This document shows, piece after piece, positions 10,785 to 20,229 of a DNA stretch of 64,000 bases. The position numbers and the translations under genes were made by a program. Below the pieces are notes generated by a model. The model made no database searches and was not told the DNA's origin. It was given only the letters and a program-made list of their open reading frames with translations. Source of the stretch: Eurosta solidaginis. Its lineage: Eukaryota > Arthropoda > Insecta > Diptera > Tephritidae. Location: contig NC_090320.1 in the NCBI RefSeq assembly GCF_040869045.1, positions 248,124,978-248,188,977 on the forward strand, given 5' to 3'. How positions within the stretch are numbered: the stretch's first letter is position 1; every line of letters begins with the position of its first letter.

Positions 10785-12171
10785 TATTATACCTTTCATG
10801 AAAATGATATGGTATATTAATTTCGTCACGAAACCCAAAATTGTAAGTCCTTAAAGGAAAATAGATAGACCCTCCATTAAGTATACCGAAATAATAAGGT
10901 TGAAGAGCTGAGTTGATTTAGCCATGCCCGTCTGTCCGTCTGTCCGTCTGTCTGTTTGTATGCAAACTAGTCCCTCAATTTTTGAGATATCTTGATAAAG
11001 TTTGGTGAGCGATTAGACATTTGTCGGAACCGACCGGATCGGACCACTATAGCATATATCCTCCATACAACCGATTTTTCAGAAAAAGACGATTTTTGTA
11101 ATATCTTACTCAATTTAACAGATTGAAGCTTCAAACTTCACCATATACTTTCGTATATTGCACATATTGTTGCCTGAAAAAATTGATGAGATCGGTCGTA
11201 TATATAGTATATATCCCCCACAACCGATTGTTCAGATAAGAAACTTTTCGTAATTACTGTCCTGTTTTAAGAGCTAGAGGCTTCAAATTTCAACGAATGC
11301 TTACGTATATAGCATATATTGTTGTCTGAAAAAATTATACAGATCGGTGATATATATAGTATATATATAGTATATTTATATATTTTCGCAATTTTAGCCC
11401 CATTTTAACAGCTAGAAGCTTCAAATTTCACCGAACGCTTACGTATATGGCATATATTGTTGTCTGAAAAAATCATAGAGATCGGTTGTATATAGTATAT
11501 ATCTCGTACAAACGATTGTTCAGATAAGAAACTTTTCGCAATTTCTACCCCATATTAACAGCTATAAGCTTCAAATTTCACCGATTGCTTACGTATGTAG
11601 TATATATTGTTTTGTCAAAAAATCATGGAGATCGGTGATATATATAATATATATATGATGGTATATATAGTATATATATATTTTTTTTTTTGCGATTTCG
11701 GCCCCATTTTAACAGCTAGAAGCTTCAAATTTCACCAAATGCTTACGTATATAGCATATATTGTTGTCTGAAAAAATCATAGAGATCGGTGATATATATA
11801 TTATATACCCCATATAAACTGTAATTTTTGCCCCTTTTTTACGGCTAGAAGCTTCAAAATTCATAACATTTCATCAAATAGTTACGTTTACGTCATATAT
11901 TGTTGAAATACGTGATTCGTAGTCATAGTTTTTACACGCAGACCACAAAAAACCTGAAACTTTGCATCCTCACACAAAGTACCAACCTATTTTTTATTTT
12001 ATATTTATCTTAAAAATGGTTTAGGTATGTAGATCTGTTCACTATATATTTCTTATCTTATACATCCGATTATTCGGAGATTACGAACGGGATAAGATTA
12101 TTGTTTAGCCCCATTCATGAAAGGTATGAAGTCTTCGGCACAGCCGAAGACAGTCCCATTCTTACTTGTTA
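10785..12171 (+). mobile_element. DINE-1/Helentron-like non-autonomous element
   Basis: Has hallmarks of the DINE-1/INE family: a TATA(C)C..GGTATATTAATTTCG-like start near 10790, a GTCTGTCC(GTCTG)n tract at 10928-10957, CTAGTCCCTCAATTTTTGAG, phrases like CGGATCGGACCACTATAGCATATA, and a terminal hairpin with stem TCTTCGGC/GCCGAAGA at 12133-12151 followed by TTACTTGTT. It encodes no protein. The centre is expanded by tandem repeats (next entry). Such elements depend on an autonomous Helentron, none of which is in the window. Confidence 0.75.
11122..11905 (+). repeat. Six-copy internal tandem array (about 130-152 bp)
   Basis: AAGCTTCAAA or its variants recur at about 11127, 11279, 11418, 11569, 11721 and 11851. 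Each is followed by CACCGAATGCTTACGTATAT-like sequence, TTGTTGTCTGAAAAAAT and an ATCGGTGATATATA stretch. Unit length varies through TA-rich microsatellite segments. Confidence 0.85.
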
Positions 12172-13390
12172 TACTTTAAGATAGTTATGATGAGCGACTT
12201 GTAGGTCGTGACTTTTGTTGTTCGAGAGAGGACTTTACTACTTAGCGAGAGTGCGTAGGTCGTAGTGCAATACAAGTTTTCGGTTAACAAAGAACATACG
12301 GCAAATTTGTATTCGTAGCATGCAATTCTTTGTTTAATTATTCATCAATGAGACTTATTTAATATACTTATTTATTTCTCCTTCTAAATAATAGTTATTT
12401 AGTGAGAGAAAGAAATAAATCTCCTTCATAAAAATTGTATATTTATTGTGAATAAATGAGGGCTTATCGAAACATTAACTTTAGTGAATAAATTAAATGT
12501 TTTCATAAATATATATATATATTTCTTTCAGCAAGTAAACCTTTTGATTTACTGTCAGTCTTTATTTTGGAAACTTGGGTCATGCATAACCACACTTTTT
12601 CACCAAATATATGCACCTAAAAACATACACACATACTTTCTTTGTCAAGGCACAATAGTGACAATAAAATTACTCCATTACAACAGTTGTTGCAACAACA
12701 ACAACAAAAATTTCTGTACAAGCATTCATATTGCTATTGGGAAAAAGTGTTGGTCCGAATTTGTCGCATAGTAAATGAGTTTTGTGAGCTCGCGTATTTA
12801 GAATTTATATCCGCATACGATGCACATAAATCTGGCAATAGTTAGTAAAATATATATGCAGCAACAACAATTCTTGCAAAAAAAAAAGACTGATAGCCAG
12901 TCGTATCAAGTGTTGCTGCAACAAATATTAGGTTTGTTGTTGTTGTTGTGCAGTAACTAAAATACATATCAGAGCGGCATGCGACATGCGGCAATTGCAA
13001 GCGATTTGTTTTCGTTTCAACATTTATTCAGTTTACGTGCAACCGACACATTTGTGGCAATATTTGAACAACTGTGCGTGTAATCTGTACCACATATTAG
13101 GGCGGGCCTTAAGTTGTTTGATTATACACTTACAAAGTGGGGATGGGTTTCTGTGGAAAGAGTAAAGCAGTCATATTGAATACTCATCGACTGGAAAATT
13201 AATTACTCAGAGGGGTTTAATATCTTGAAGTACTTACAAAGATGCATTTAATAAAGAAACTCTTTTTTATATTTGACGTTGGGGTAGCGCACTACCCTCA
13301 AGTGGCCCAATGAAACCAAGCTAATCTCGTGGGACCGCCGTTAGGCATTACGTCGCTTGGGGAAAAGGCGATTTAGTCGCCATTACTTCA
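12172..13390. other. Unassigned sequence with CAA/GTT tracts
   Basis: No gene recognised. CAA-rich tracts lie at 12691-12710 and GTT-rich tracts at 12931-12948. Frames through them give Gln/Asn runs with no other support. Confidence 0.35.
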
Positions 13391-13854
13391 CTGAAAGAAA
13401 AATACTGGTAGAATCAACCGAAATACGGGTCAATTCAACCGAAATTTCTGTAGATTTTTATTCATCCCAACAAGATATTGAATCAACGGCGCACAAATCG
13501 TTGATTCGTAATTGACCGTTTTAGTAGTCAAATAAACAAAAAAAGTTGTTTCATTATACTTTACCCATAGTTTTGTTAAATTAACAATTATTACTGTCGC
13601 TCTGAGAATACCAATCAGAACTGTTAATATTCGTCATTCGGAATAACCAGCGTAAACTTTTAAATTAACAGCGTTTATTGTCGAAATGGCACTGACAGTG
13701 AAATCTATTGAAATAACAGATATAACTTGTAGTATAAATGTTTAATATGACATTTTAAATAGAGATTTTGTAAGCTATAGAAAATTAAAGAATGAAATCG
13801 CGGTAATTCACCACTGTACATATAATTCGGCAAGTTTAATTCTTGTAACAATTT
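13391..13854 (+). repeat. Possible TIR element half, split by the LTR retrotransposon
   Basis: Starts CACTGAAAGAAAAATACTGG, then carries two motifs like TCAACCGAAAT. On the far side of the retrotransposon, bases 22225-22270 carry a loosely similar inverted arrangement (TCGGTCAATTTCACCGAAT). This may be an older element into which the 7.7-kb retrotransposon inserted. The similarity is weak and could be chance in AT-rich sequence. Confidence 0.25.
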
Positions 13855-15007
13855 ATGAGGTGGGTTTTGTCTAAGGCTGGGGTAACACTCAGTCAATCCA
13901 GAGTCGAGTAAAGGTCCCACAAACCCCTACTGAATAAATACACGATATTTATGTGTTACGAACGCACGCACACACGGCTGGGGATATGAGGCGGACAGCA
14001 GCTTTCCGTACAAAGATGGAGGCGGTGGCTAATAGGCGTAGTAGTAGCGGAGGGGTCGGTACGGTGGTTTAGCGGCGGTGCGGTAGCGGGCGGGATGGTA
14101 CGGTTGTCCGGGAGCAGCGGCGGGATCAGCGCGGCGGCCGGACGGCGGACAGTATTAGCGGACGGATTGGTACAGTAGTATGAGCGCAGTGGCTGGACGG
14201 CGGACAGTATTAGCGGACGGATGGGTGTAGCGGTATAGACGAAGTGACGGCACCAGCGAACTGGATGGACGGTGATGCAGCGGCTCAACGGCGGTAGGAT
14301 GGCGAACGGCCAACGGTCGTCGTAGCAGCGGCGGGACGGATACAGCGGCTCAACGGCGGTAGGATGGCGAACAGCCAACGGTCGTCGTAGCATCGGCGTG
14401 ACGGATGCAGCGGCTTAACGGCGGTAGGATGGCGAACGGCCAACGGTCGTCGTAGCAGCGGCGGGACGGATACAGCGGCTTAACGGCGGTAGGATGGCGA
14501 ACGGCCAACGGTCGTCGTAGCAGCGGTGGCACCAGAGGGGCGACGGTGCGACGGCAGCGGCGGTGGGCTACGGAGCGCGTACCAGGGCAGAGAGAGAGAG
14601 AGAAAATAGGCCGGCGACGGGGTTTACCTGGACAGCGGCTGCGTGTTCCGGGCGGGGTCGGATAGGCGTACCAACGGGCTGGTATTGGTCGGTCGGCTGC
14701 AACGGGATCTAGTCGCTCTTCTTCGGCAGCTGTGGTAGTCGCGGGGTCAGTCACCTGCGGAAGAGACTGCGAGGACTGAATTGCGAAAATGCAAATTCAG
14801 TGTTTATATGGGTGGTGACGCAAACTGGTTGAGAATTCAACGCACCATTATTGTGATTTTCATTGGTTCGCAATTTAGTTGGTTGTTGAATATGCTATAA
14901 AAGAAGTGGTTGTTGGCTATGCTATAGCAAAATAAGTACAGGGAGGTTCAGGTTTAGGTGAATAAGGAAATACAGGGGGAGTTACGTTATTTTAACGTTA
15001 CGTTACA
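13855..15007 (-). repeat. 3' LTR (1153 bp) with four 65-bp repeats
   Basis: Matches 20230-21579 over its length. The GC-rich array has four units marked by GGCGGTAGGATGGCG at about 14290, 14355, 14420 and 14486. The 5' LTR has seven. Outside the array at least four substitutions and one 2-base indel separate the LTRs (for example near 14708, 14780, 14888 and 14930), so this is not a very recent insertion, unless variation arose in reverse transcription. Confidence 0.9.
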
Positions 15008-15020
15008 GTCCCCCTCCCAC
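15008..15020 (-). promoter_or_regulatory. Polypurine tract
   Basis: On the minus strand GTGGGAGGGGGAC directly abuts the TGTAACG start of the 3' LTR, the expected place and composition for the plus-strand DNA primer. Confidence 0.8.
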
Positions 15021-15338
15021 TTCGGTTGACGGAAAGCTGCGGTGGGGGAAAGGTGGATCTCCAGGCATGGCCTAGGTATTATGCCGGTGTGCGTGTGGGC
15101 GAAGCACTTTATTTAAAAAAAAAAATATTTTTTCCAAAAATATACAGAGTCATTCTACTTAAGTCTAACAGAGTTAATGTTACTATTTCAGGTTCAATTG
15201 CAAAAAACATCATTCTAATTAATTAAAAAAAATTTTTTTTTTTTTTTTTTTTTTGTCGGGGGTGGAGTTGTACTGAACTGTATCCGTTGTCATACTTTTC
15301 TCGTTCCCTTTTGATGTTATGTAGATGTATATATGAAA

Positions 15339-15369
<31 letters not shown>

Positions 15370-15480
15370 TTGTAATTTGAAAAATAATTCACATTTCATT
15401 TTCTCTTAAAATTAACAGAGGGTGCATATATATATAAAAATAGAAAATTTTGATTGGTCTCGTCTTCCTTCTTCAGTGCC

Positions 15481-15899
15481 TTATTCGATTGGTACGATTC
15501 GTTTCGTTCCCATGAGTGACACCTTTGCGTGTTTGTCATTTATCACTTCTACCCTCACCCGCTGTGCTTTCCACCGGAATGTCCAGGTTTTCTTGGATTG
15601 GTTGGCCGGGCGTTTTAGCCTTAGCTCTCTAAAAAAATTCCTCGGGATCCGGTAATTTTTTTTTTTTTGCGCTGTTTTTGTTGTTTCGTTGGTTTCGGGG
15701 CGCGCCGTTCTTGCGGCTCTGTCGCCGACTCCTTCTCCCGGATGGCCATTAGGTGGTTTATTGGCGGCCCATGAAAAATTTGTATGCGTTGTATCCTTGG
15801 TTTGTTTGCCGGCCATAATGTTGCCTCAAACGGTGGGTGCCACGGCCGTATTGGTTTTGGTGAGTCCGGTGGTATGGGTTGCCGGTGTTTTTGACTCAT
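15481..15899 (-). CDS. Small basic third ORF of the retrotransposon, frameshifted
   Basis: Two overlapping minus-strand frames, 15899-15621 and 15816-15481, occupy the place between integrase and the 3' LTR where an env gene would lie in retrovirus-like relatives. The first is Pro/Lys-rich and ends in a run of basic residues (KQQKQRKKKK) encoded at an A-run near 15655-15668; beyond that run the other frame continues with LRLKRPANQSKKTWTFRW. A single original basic ORF broken at the A-run is plausible. There is no signal peptide, furin site or membrane segment, so I do not call it env. It could be the tail of Pol or a nucleic-acid-binding product. Confidence 0.4.
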
Positions 15900-15942
15900 G
15901 TTGGATGGTCTGGTTCCTGGAATGGAGAGATAAACGGGTTGT

Positions 15943-16236
15943 TTATGATTCGTACGGCTTTAAGTCTTGCAAGTGTGCGTGTGCGTGTTGCCGCTTTGGT
16001 TGCTCCGGGTGGCCTAATTTTACCGTGTTCGTCGAAACGTATTCCATTACCAAGTACGGGCCGGAAAATTTTGGTGCTAACTTCTGGGCGAATTTGTCTG
16101 CCGCGGATGAGAGTGGGTGGTCCCTTTTCATCACCTGCTCACCTATACGTGGCTTCCATTGCCGTCTGCGTAAGTCGTAGTGTTTTTTCTGTTGCTTTGA
16201 AGCTTTGGCTAGATGCCCTTTTATCTCGTCCCACAA
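15943..16236 (-). CDS. Integrase C-terminal domain (out of frame with pol)
   Basis: The 97-residue minus-strand frame reads WDEIKGHLAKASKQQKKHYDLRRR and then VGEQV-like, LAPKFSGPYLVMEYVSTNTVKL. This matches the GxxV...L.PKF.GPY.V....N.V.L pattern of Ty3/gypsy integrase tails. It follows the main pol frame but is offset, so pol carries at least one more frame change before it. The product would bind DNA during integration. As it stands it cannot be made as part of an intact Pol without frame changes. Confidence 0.75.
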   Translation of the reverse strand: MWDEIKGHLAKASKQQKKHYDLRRRQWKPRIGEQVMKRDHPLSSAADKFAQKLAPKFSGPYLVMEYVSTNTVKLGHPEQPKRQHAHAHLQDLKPYES

Positions 16237-16317
16237 CTTGGTGATGGACGGTGGTGCGGTTGTGGCTCTGCTGGTACTGCTCCCTCCGTGCGCACTTGCT
16301 GCGGTGCTGTAAGGTCT

Positions 16318-18279
16318 CTACCGAAGTTGATTTCTGCTGCTGATGCTGTTGTAGATTCGTGGCTGGCCGTGTTTATCGCGAATGCTATTTGCGGTATCTC
16401 CTGGTCCCAGGTGCGGTGGTCGTCCTTGCATCGCTAAGCCATCATGGTTTTCACGACTCGGTTGGTTCGCTCGGTGGGGTTTTCGTGCGGGGCGTAGGCT
16501 GCCGTAAACTTGTGATCGATGCGGTGGTCGTTCAAAAACGTTGCTAATGCCTTCCCGACGAATTGTTTGCCATTGTCTGTGAGGAGGGTTTTCGGGCAGC
16601 CAAATCGGTATATGACTCTTTTTGATTACGCTTGCCGTTGTCGCTTGGCGCACTGGGATCAACTCCACCCACTTGGAGAATTTGTCCACCATTACGAGGA
16701 GGCAAGTATTTCCTTGCTTGGAACGGGGTATTGGCCCTACGAAGTCAGCGGTTACTATTTCCCACGGTCGTGATGATTGCATGGTTGCCATCAATCCTGC
16801 TGGGCGTCTTTGCTCGACTTTGTATTCTGCGCATCTGATACACTTCCGTACGTGTTTGAGGACATCGCGGAATATCCCGGGCCAGTAATAGTTCTGTTGT
16901 GCTCTCTTAAGCGTCTTCTTCACCCCGAGATGTCCGGCGGCGGCGGCGTCGTGGACTTCCTGTAGTACGTCCTTTCGTCGGTCGGCTGGGATGCACAGCT
17001 TCCATTGCGGTGACCGCGAAAGTTGATTTCTCGGGGAAATGTGGCGGAAGAGTCGGTTATCGACGACCTGGTAATCTGGATGTGCTTGGGGTTTTTCCCG
17101 CACCTGTCTTGCTTTCCTCTCGTGCCAGTCGTTTGTTCCGTTGGTTATGGTGTACAAAATGTCGTCATCGGCGTGTCGTAGCGGGCAGCGGGAGAGTGCG
17201 TCGGCTACCACGTTCTGTGCTCCTTTTCGGTATTCTATCTCGAAATTATATTGTTGCAATTCCAGTGCCCATCTTGCCAGACGTCCAGAGGGGTTTTGGA
17301 GTGAGTGCAGCCATTTTAGTGAGTGGTGGTCGGTGATGATGGTGAAGTGATACCCCTCCAGGTACGGTCTCATCTTACGGATACCCCATAGCACGGCTAG
17401 GCATTCTTGTTCGGTGGCCGAGTATCGCCTTTCCAGCTGGGTTAGGCTTCGGCTGGCGTAGGCTACTACATTCTCGTGGTCGGAATGGCGTTGATAGAGC
17501 ACGACGCCCAGGCCCTCTCCGCTCGCGTCGGTCTGGAGAAAGAACGGTCGAGAGAAGTCCGGACAACAAAGTATTGGCGCGCTGGAGAGCTTATCCTTGA
17601 GTGCTTTGAAAGCGTGATTTTGTTGCGCCTCCCATTTCCAGACTTGTCCCTTTTTCAGCAGTTGGTTAAGCGGCGCGGCGAGCGTAGAGAAGTCTGCCAC
17701 GAAGCGGCGGTACCATGACGCGAGTCCAAGAAAACGGCGGAGCTCTTTGAGCGTTTTCGGTGCGGGCATCTCCTGTACAGCGGATACTTTTGCTGGATCG
17801 GTGTGAATTCCTTTCGAACTGATGATATGTCCTAGGTAATGGAGTTGTTGCTGGACGAAGCTGCATTTTTCGAAGTTTACTTGCATCCTGTGTCTTTGTA
17901 GGCGCTCGAACACTTCCCTCAAGATCGCCAAGTGTTCTGCGAAGGTATCTCCCAATACGATGATATCGTCCAGGTAGGCGAAAACTTTTGGTTGGAGTTC
18001 GGGTCCAAGTATCGAATCCAGAGCGCGTTGAAAGGTCGCCGGAGCAGAGTGTAGGCCAAATGGCATGACTTTCCACTGGAACAACCCTCTGCCAGGAACT
18101 GTAAATGCGGTGTATGGTCGGGATGCTCTGGCGAGCGGGATTTGCCAGTAGCCGTTCTTCAAGTCAATAGTCGAGATGAATTTCGCCTCTTTCAGCTGGT
18201 CGAGAATGGCTCCAATTTGCGGCAACGGGTAAGCGTCTGGTTCGCTGGCGGCGTTGAGTTGACGGTAATCGATGCACAT
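16318..18279 (-). CDS. pol: Pol: reverse transcriptase, RNase H, integrase N-half (frameshifted)
   Basis: The 653-residue open stretch contains RT from the CIDYRQLN motif through the catalytic AYLDDIIV, an RNase H with TDASGEG, the YSATEQE glutamate, ITDHHSL and VVADALSR, then an integrase HHCC zinc module (GHLGVKKTL ... CIRCAEYK) and the first catalytic Asp in VTADFVGP. After about residue 554 (near 16617), at an AAAAAG run, the frame changes and the rest is noise. The continuing integrase core, with the second catalytic Asp in LLTDNGKQF, is read in a neighbouring frame. The upstream RT start lies in the gag-pro frame, so pol is inactive as sequenced unless homopolymer errors are involved. 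Confidence 0.9.
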   Translation of the reverse strand: MCIDYRQLNAASEPDAYPLPQIGAILDQLKEAKFISTIDLKNGYWQIPLARASRPYTAFTVPGRGLFQWKVMPFGLHSAPATFQRALDSILGPELQPKVFAYLDDIIVLGDTFAEHLAILREVFERLQRHRMQVNFEKCSFVQQQLHYLGHIISSKGIHTDPAKVSAVQEMPAPKTLKELRRFLGLASWYRRFVADFSTLAAPLNQLLKKGQVWKWEAQQNHAFKALKDKLSSAPILCCPDFSRPFFLQTDASGEGLGVVLYQRHSDHENVVAYASRSLTQLERRYSATEQECLAVLWGIRKMRPYLEGYHFTIITDHHSLKWLHSLQNPSGRLARWALELQQYNFEIEYRKGAQNVVADALSRCPLRHADDDILYTITNGTNDWHERKARQVREKPQAHPDYQVVDNRLFRHISPRNQLSRSPQWKLCIPADRRKDVLQEVHDAAAAGHLGVKKTLKRAQQNYYWPGIFRDVLKHVRKCIRCAEYKVEQRRPAGLMATMQSSRPWEIVTADFVGPIPRSKQGNTCLLVMVDKFSKWVELIPVRQATTASVIKKSHIPIWLPENPPHRQWQTIRREGISNVFERPPHRSQVYGSLRPARKPHRANQPSRENHDGLAMQGRPPHLGPGDTANSIRDKHGQPRIYNSISSRNQLR

Positions 18280-20227
18280 CCTCCACGTGCCCTGTTTTTT
18301 TGCGGACTAGCACGATTGGCGAGCTGTACGCGCTTCGTGATGGTTCTATTCTTCCTTCGGCTAATAACTCGTCTACCTCTTCGTTGATTACTTGTTGCAT
18401 GGCCGGGTTGCGGGGGTAGTATCGTTGCTTCAGCGGTCGGTTGTGTTTGAGACGAATCGTATGCTCGGCTGCAGTGCTTGGTCCGATGATTTCGCCAAAC
18501 CGCTTTTGGTGATGCGCCAGGAAGTTTCCCAGTTCCGTGTTTTGTTCGTCGCTCAGGTGTTCTCGGCTCGTCAATGTACATAGCGTATCCAGTTCGGGTG
18601 CTCTCTTGGTCACGGTGGCCTCTAGCGGCTGGCCATCCAGCGTGAGGATGATTCCCCTCTTTCTTAGGAAGTCCATTCCGAGGATTACCTTTTCGGCCAA
18701 GTTTGGGATAACGGACAGCATCGCGTCTGTGGCTCGTCCTTGATACACAATCCTTGCCGGGTAGGAATTCGAGTTAAAGACGCACGTTTGGTCTGCCAGC
18801 TGGATACTTCGCTTGTTGGGGCGTGCCTTGATGTTGTTCTTTTCTAGGTGTTTCCGCACGGTGTCATCTACATAGGATAGGGTGGCGCCGGTGTCCACTA
18901 GTGCGCGCACGCTCATGTCCTCGATGAGCACTGGTATATAGAATCGGCCATCTACTTGTGGTTTTGCGGTCGATTTGCTGGCGGGTGGTTCCTTCGGCTT
19001 CTCTGGTCGGACGTACGGTGCTTGGCGGCTTCCTTTAATAGCGTTGGACGGCGTTCGGGGTGCGTTCTCGGTAGTTGGGCTAGTCGGAGGGCATGGGCAG
19101 TCCCTGGAGAGGATGTTGTCTTTGCCACACCGGGAGCAGAACTTCCTCCAGGGGCCCTTACATTGGAAGCGGTGGTGTCCGCGTTCCTTGCAGCGCCAAC
19201 AGCACTCTTTGCTGTCGTATTCCATGGGTAGGTGGTATAGGCTGTGGGCCACCATTTTTCCCTGTTTCGCTTCCTCGCCTCTTAACAGCTCATACTCTTC
19301 CGTTAGCTCCAGGAGCTCCTCGATCGTCCTAAACTCGCTGCGTTTGACAAAAAGGCGGTATTCCACGCGTAGACCATCATAGATCCGTTCGAGGTGATTC
19401 TCTTCGCACATCGTCGGGTGTTGGCGGATCAGCGTTTCCAGTGCGAGGATGTAGTCCTTGGCCTTCTCTCGGCCTTGCTGTTTGCGTTGTCGGATGGCCT
19501 CTTCCAAATGTCGTATCTGTCGCTTAGGTAGAAAAAAATTTTGCACCTCCCTCCGCAGATCGCTCCAGCGGTGTATGTGTTGCTTACGGACGCGGTACCA
19601 TTGCAGTGCTTTCCCACGTAGAAGCTCCGGCAGTGTTGGGAGGAGTCGGTCGACGGGGATGCGGTAGCATTCGGCAAGCTCCTCTATCCTCTCAAGAAAT
19701 TCGTGCAGTGACTCCTCCCCCGAAAAGTGCAAGTCCCAGCGGCGAACGGTATTCATAAGTTCACCGTCGCTCATTTCGTCTCGTTTTGGTAATGCGTTCT
19801 CTCCCTTTCCTCCGTGCGGCTGTGGGCTGTGGATCTGGATTGAAGGGATCGGCTTTGTTGTTGGCTGGGGTAGCGTAGCGAACTTCCCCTCTTCCTCGTT
19901 CACTTCTCGTTCCAGCTCTTTCAACAGGTCTTCACTGGATTTCCTGGCGCGTTTCGCTCGCACGTAAGTACTCAGTGCGCGGCGGAGCTCGGCTACGGTT
20001 TGGCCTTCCACGTCGATTCGGTGTTCCTTACACTCCTCGATCAGCTTCTCCTTCCTAAGTATGTAGATCCAATTGAGCGAGTCGGTGTTCAGCAGCGTGC
20101 CTTCCGGAGCCTGTGTGTGTGTTGTTTCTGGCGGTGCGTTCGTCGAACCCGCCCCGGCAGTGTTGGTGGTGATTGTAGTTGTTTTTCCACGGTCATCTGC
20201 GGAGGAGGGTCCCTGCTCGGGCGCCAT
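18164..20227 (-). CDS. gag: Gag-protease ORF running into the start of RT
   Basis: 687 residues from ATG 20227. Residues about 165-330 match a Ty3/gypsy capsid (WDLHFSGEESLHEFLERIEEL, LRGKALQWYRVR). Next comes a CCHC knuckle CWRCKERGHHRFQC and a second, CSRCGKDNILSRDC, in which the zinc-binding His is replaced by Ile. The protease has LVDTGATLSYVD. After VLVRKKTG, at an A7 run near 18291-18297, the frame leaves RT and a stop follows at 18164; the true RT frame resumes as the next ORF, consistent with a +1 break. Start choice: the codon before ATG is TAA, and the next Met lies at about residue 150. Confidence 0.9.
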   Translation of the reverse strand: MAPEQGPSSADDRGKTTTITTNTAGAGSTNAPPETTHTQAPEGTLLNTDSLNWIYILRKEKLIEECKEHRIDVEGQTVAELRRALSTYVRAKRARKSSEDLLKELEREVNEEEGKFATLPQPTTKPIPSIQIHSPQPHGGKGENALPKRDEMSDGELMNTVRRWDLHFSGEESLHEFLERIEELAECYRIPVDRLLPTLPELLRGKALQWYRVRKQHIHRWSDLRREVQNFFLPKRQIRHLEEAIRQRKQQGREKAKDYILALETLIRQHPTMCEENHLERIYDGLRVEYRLFVKRSEFRTIEELLELTEEYELLRGEEAKQGKMVAHSLYHLPMEYDSKECCWRCKERGHHRFQCKGPWRKFCSRCGKDNILSRDCPCPPTSPTTENAPRTPSNAIKGSRQAPYVRPEKPKEPPASKSTAKPQVDGRFYIPVLIEDMSVRALVDTGATLSYVDDTVRKHLEKNNIKARPNKRSIQLADQTCVFNSNSYPARIVYQGRATDAMLSVIPNLAEKVILGMDFLRKRGIILTLDGQPLEATVTKRAPELDTLCTLTSREHLSDEQNTELGNFLAHHQKRFGEIIGPSTAAEHTIRLKHNRPLKQRYYPRNPAMQQVINEEVDELLAEGRIEPSRSAYSSPIVLVRKKTGHVEDVHRLPSTQRRQRTRRLPVAANWSHSRPAERGEIHLDY
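20209..20226 (-). promoter_or_regulatory. tRNA-Lys primer binding site overlapping the gag start codon
   Basis: On the minus strand TGGCGCCCGAGCAGGGAC is, apart from one base, the primer site complementary to the 3' end of tRNA-Lys known from other retroelements. It lies within three bases of the end of the 5' LTR. The gag ATG (20227-20225) uses the first two bases of the site, so the first residues of Gag are encoded by it. Confidence 0.85.
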
Positions 20228-20229
20228 TT

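Noticed and set aside
14350..14754. Pro/Arg-rich minus-strand ORF of 134 residues
   Set aside because: It lies wholly in the 3' LTR and is generated by the GC-rich 65-bp repeat; the matching frame in the other LTR is broken.
14885..14905. TATA box (GCTATAAAAG) as LTR promoter
   Set aside because: It reads on the plus strand, opposite to the retrotransposon; no other core promoter signals nearby.
15689..16244. Plus-strand ORFs of 121 and 163 residues
   Set aside because: Antisense shadows of the integrase tail and third ORF on the minus strand; no domain of their own.
18285..18300. Programmed -1 frameshift site (A AAA AAC-like run) between gag and pol
   Set aside because: Continuing RT needs a +1 change here, and the site is inside the RT domain, so a simple indel in the A-run fits better.
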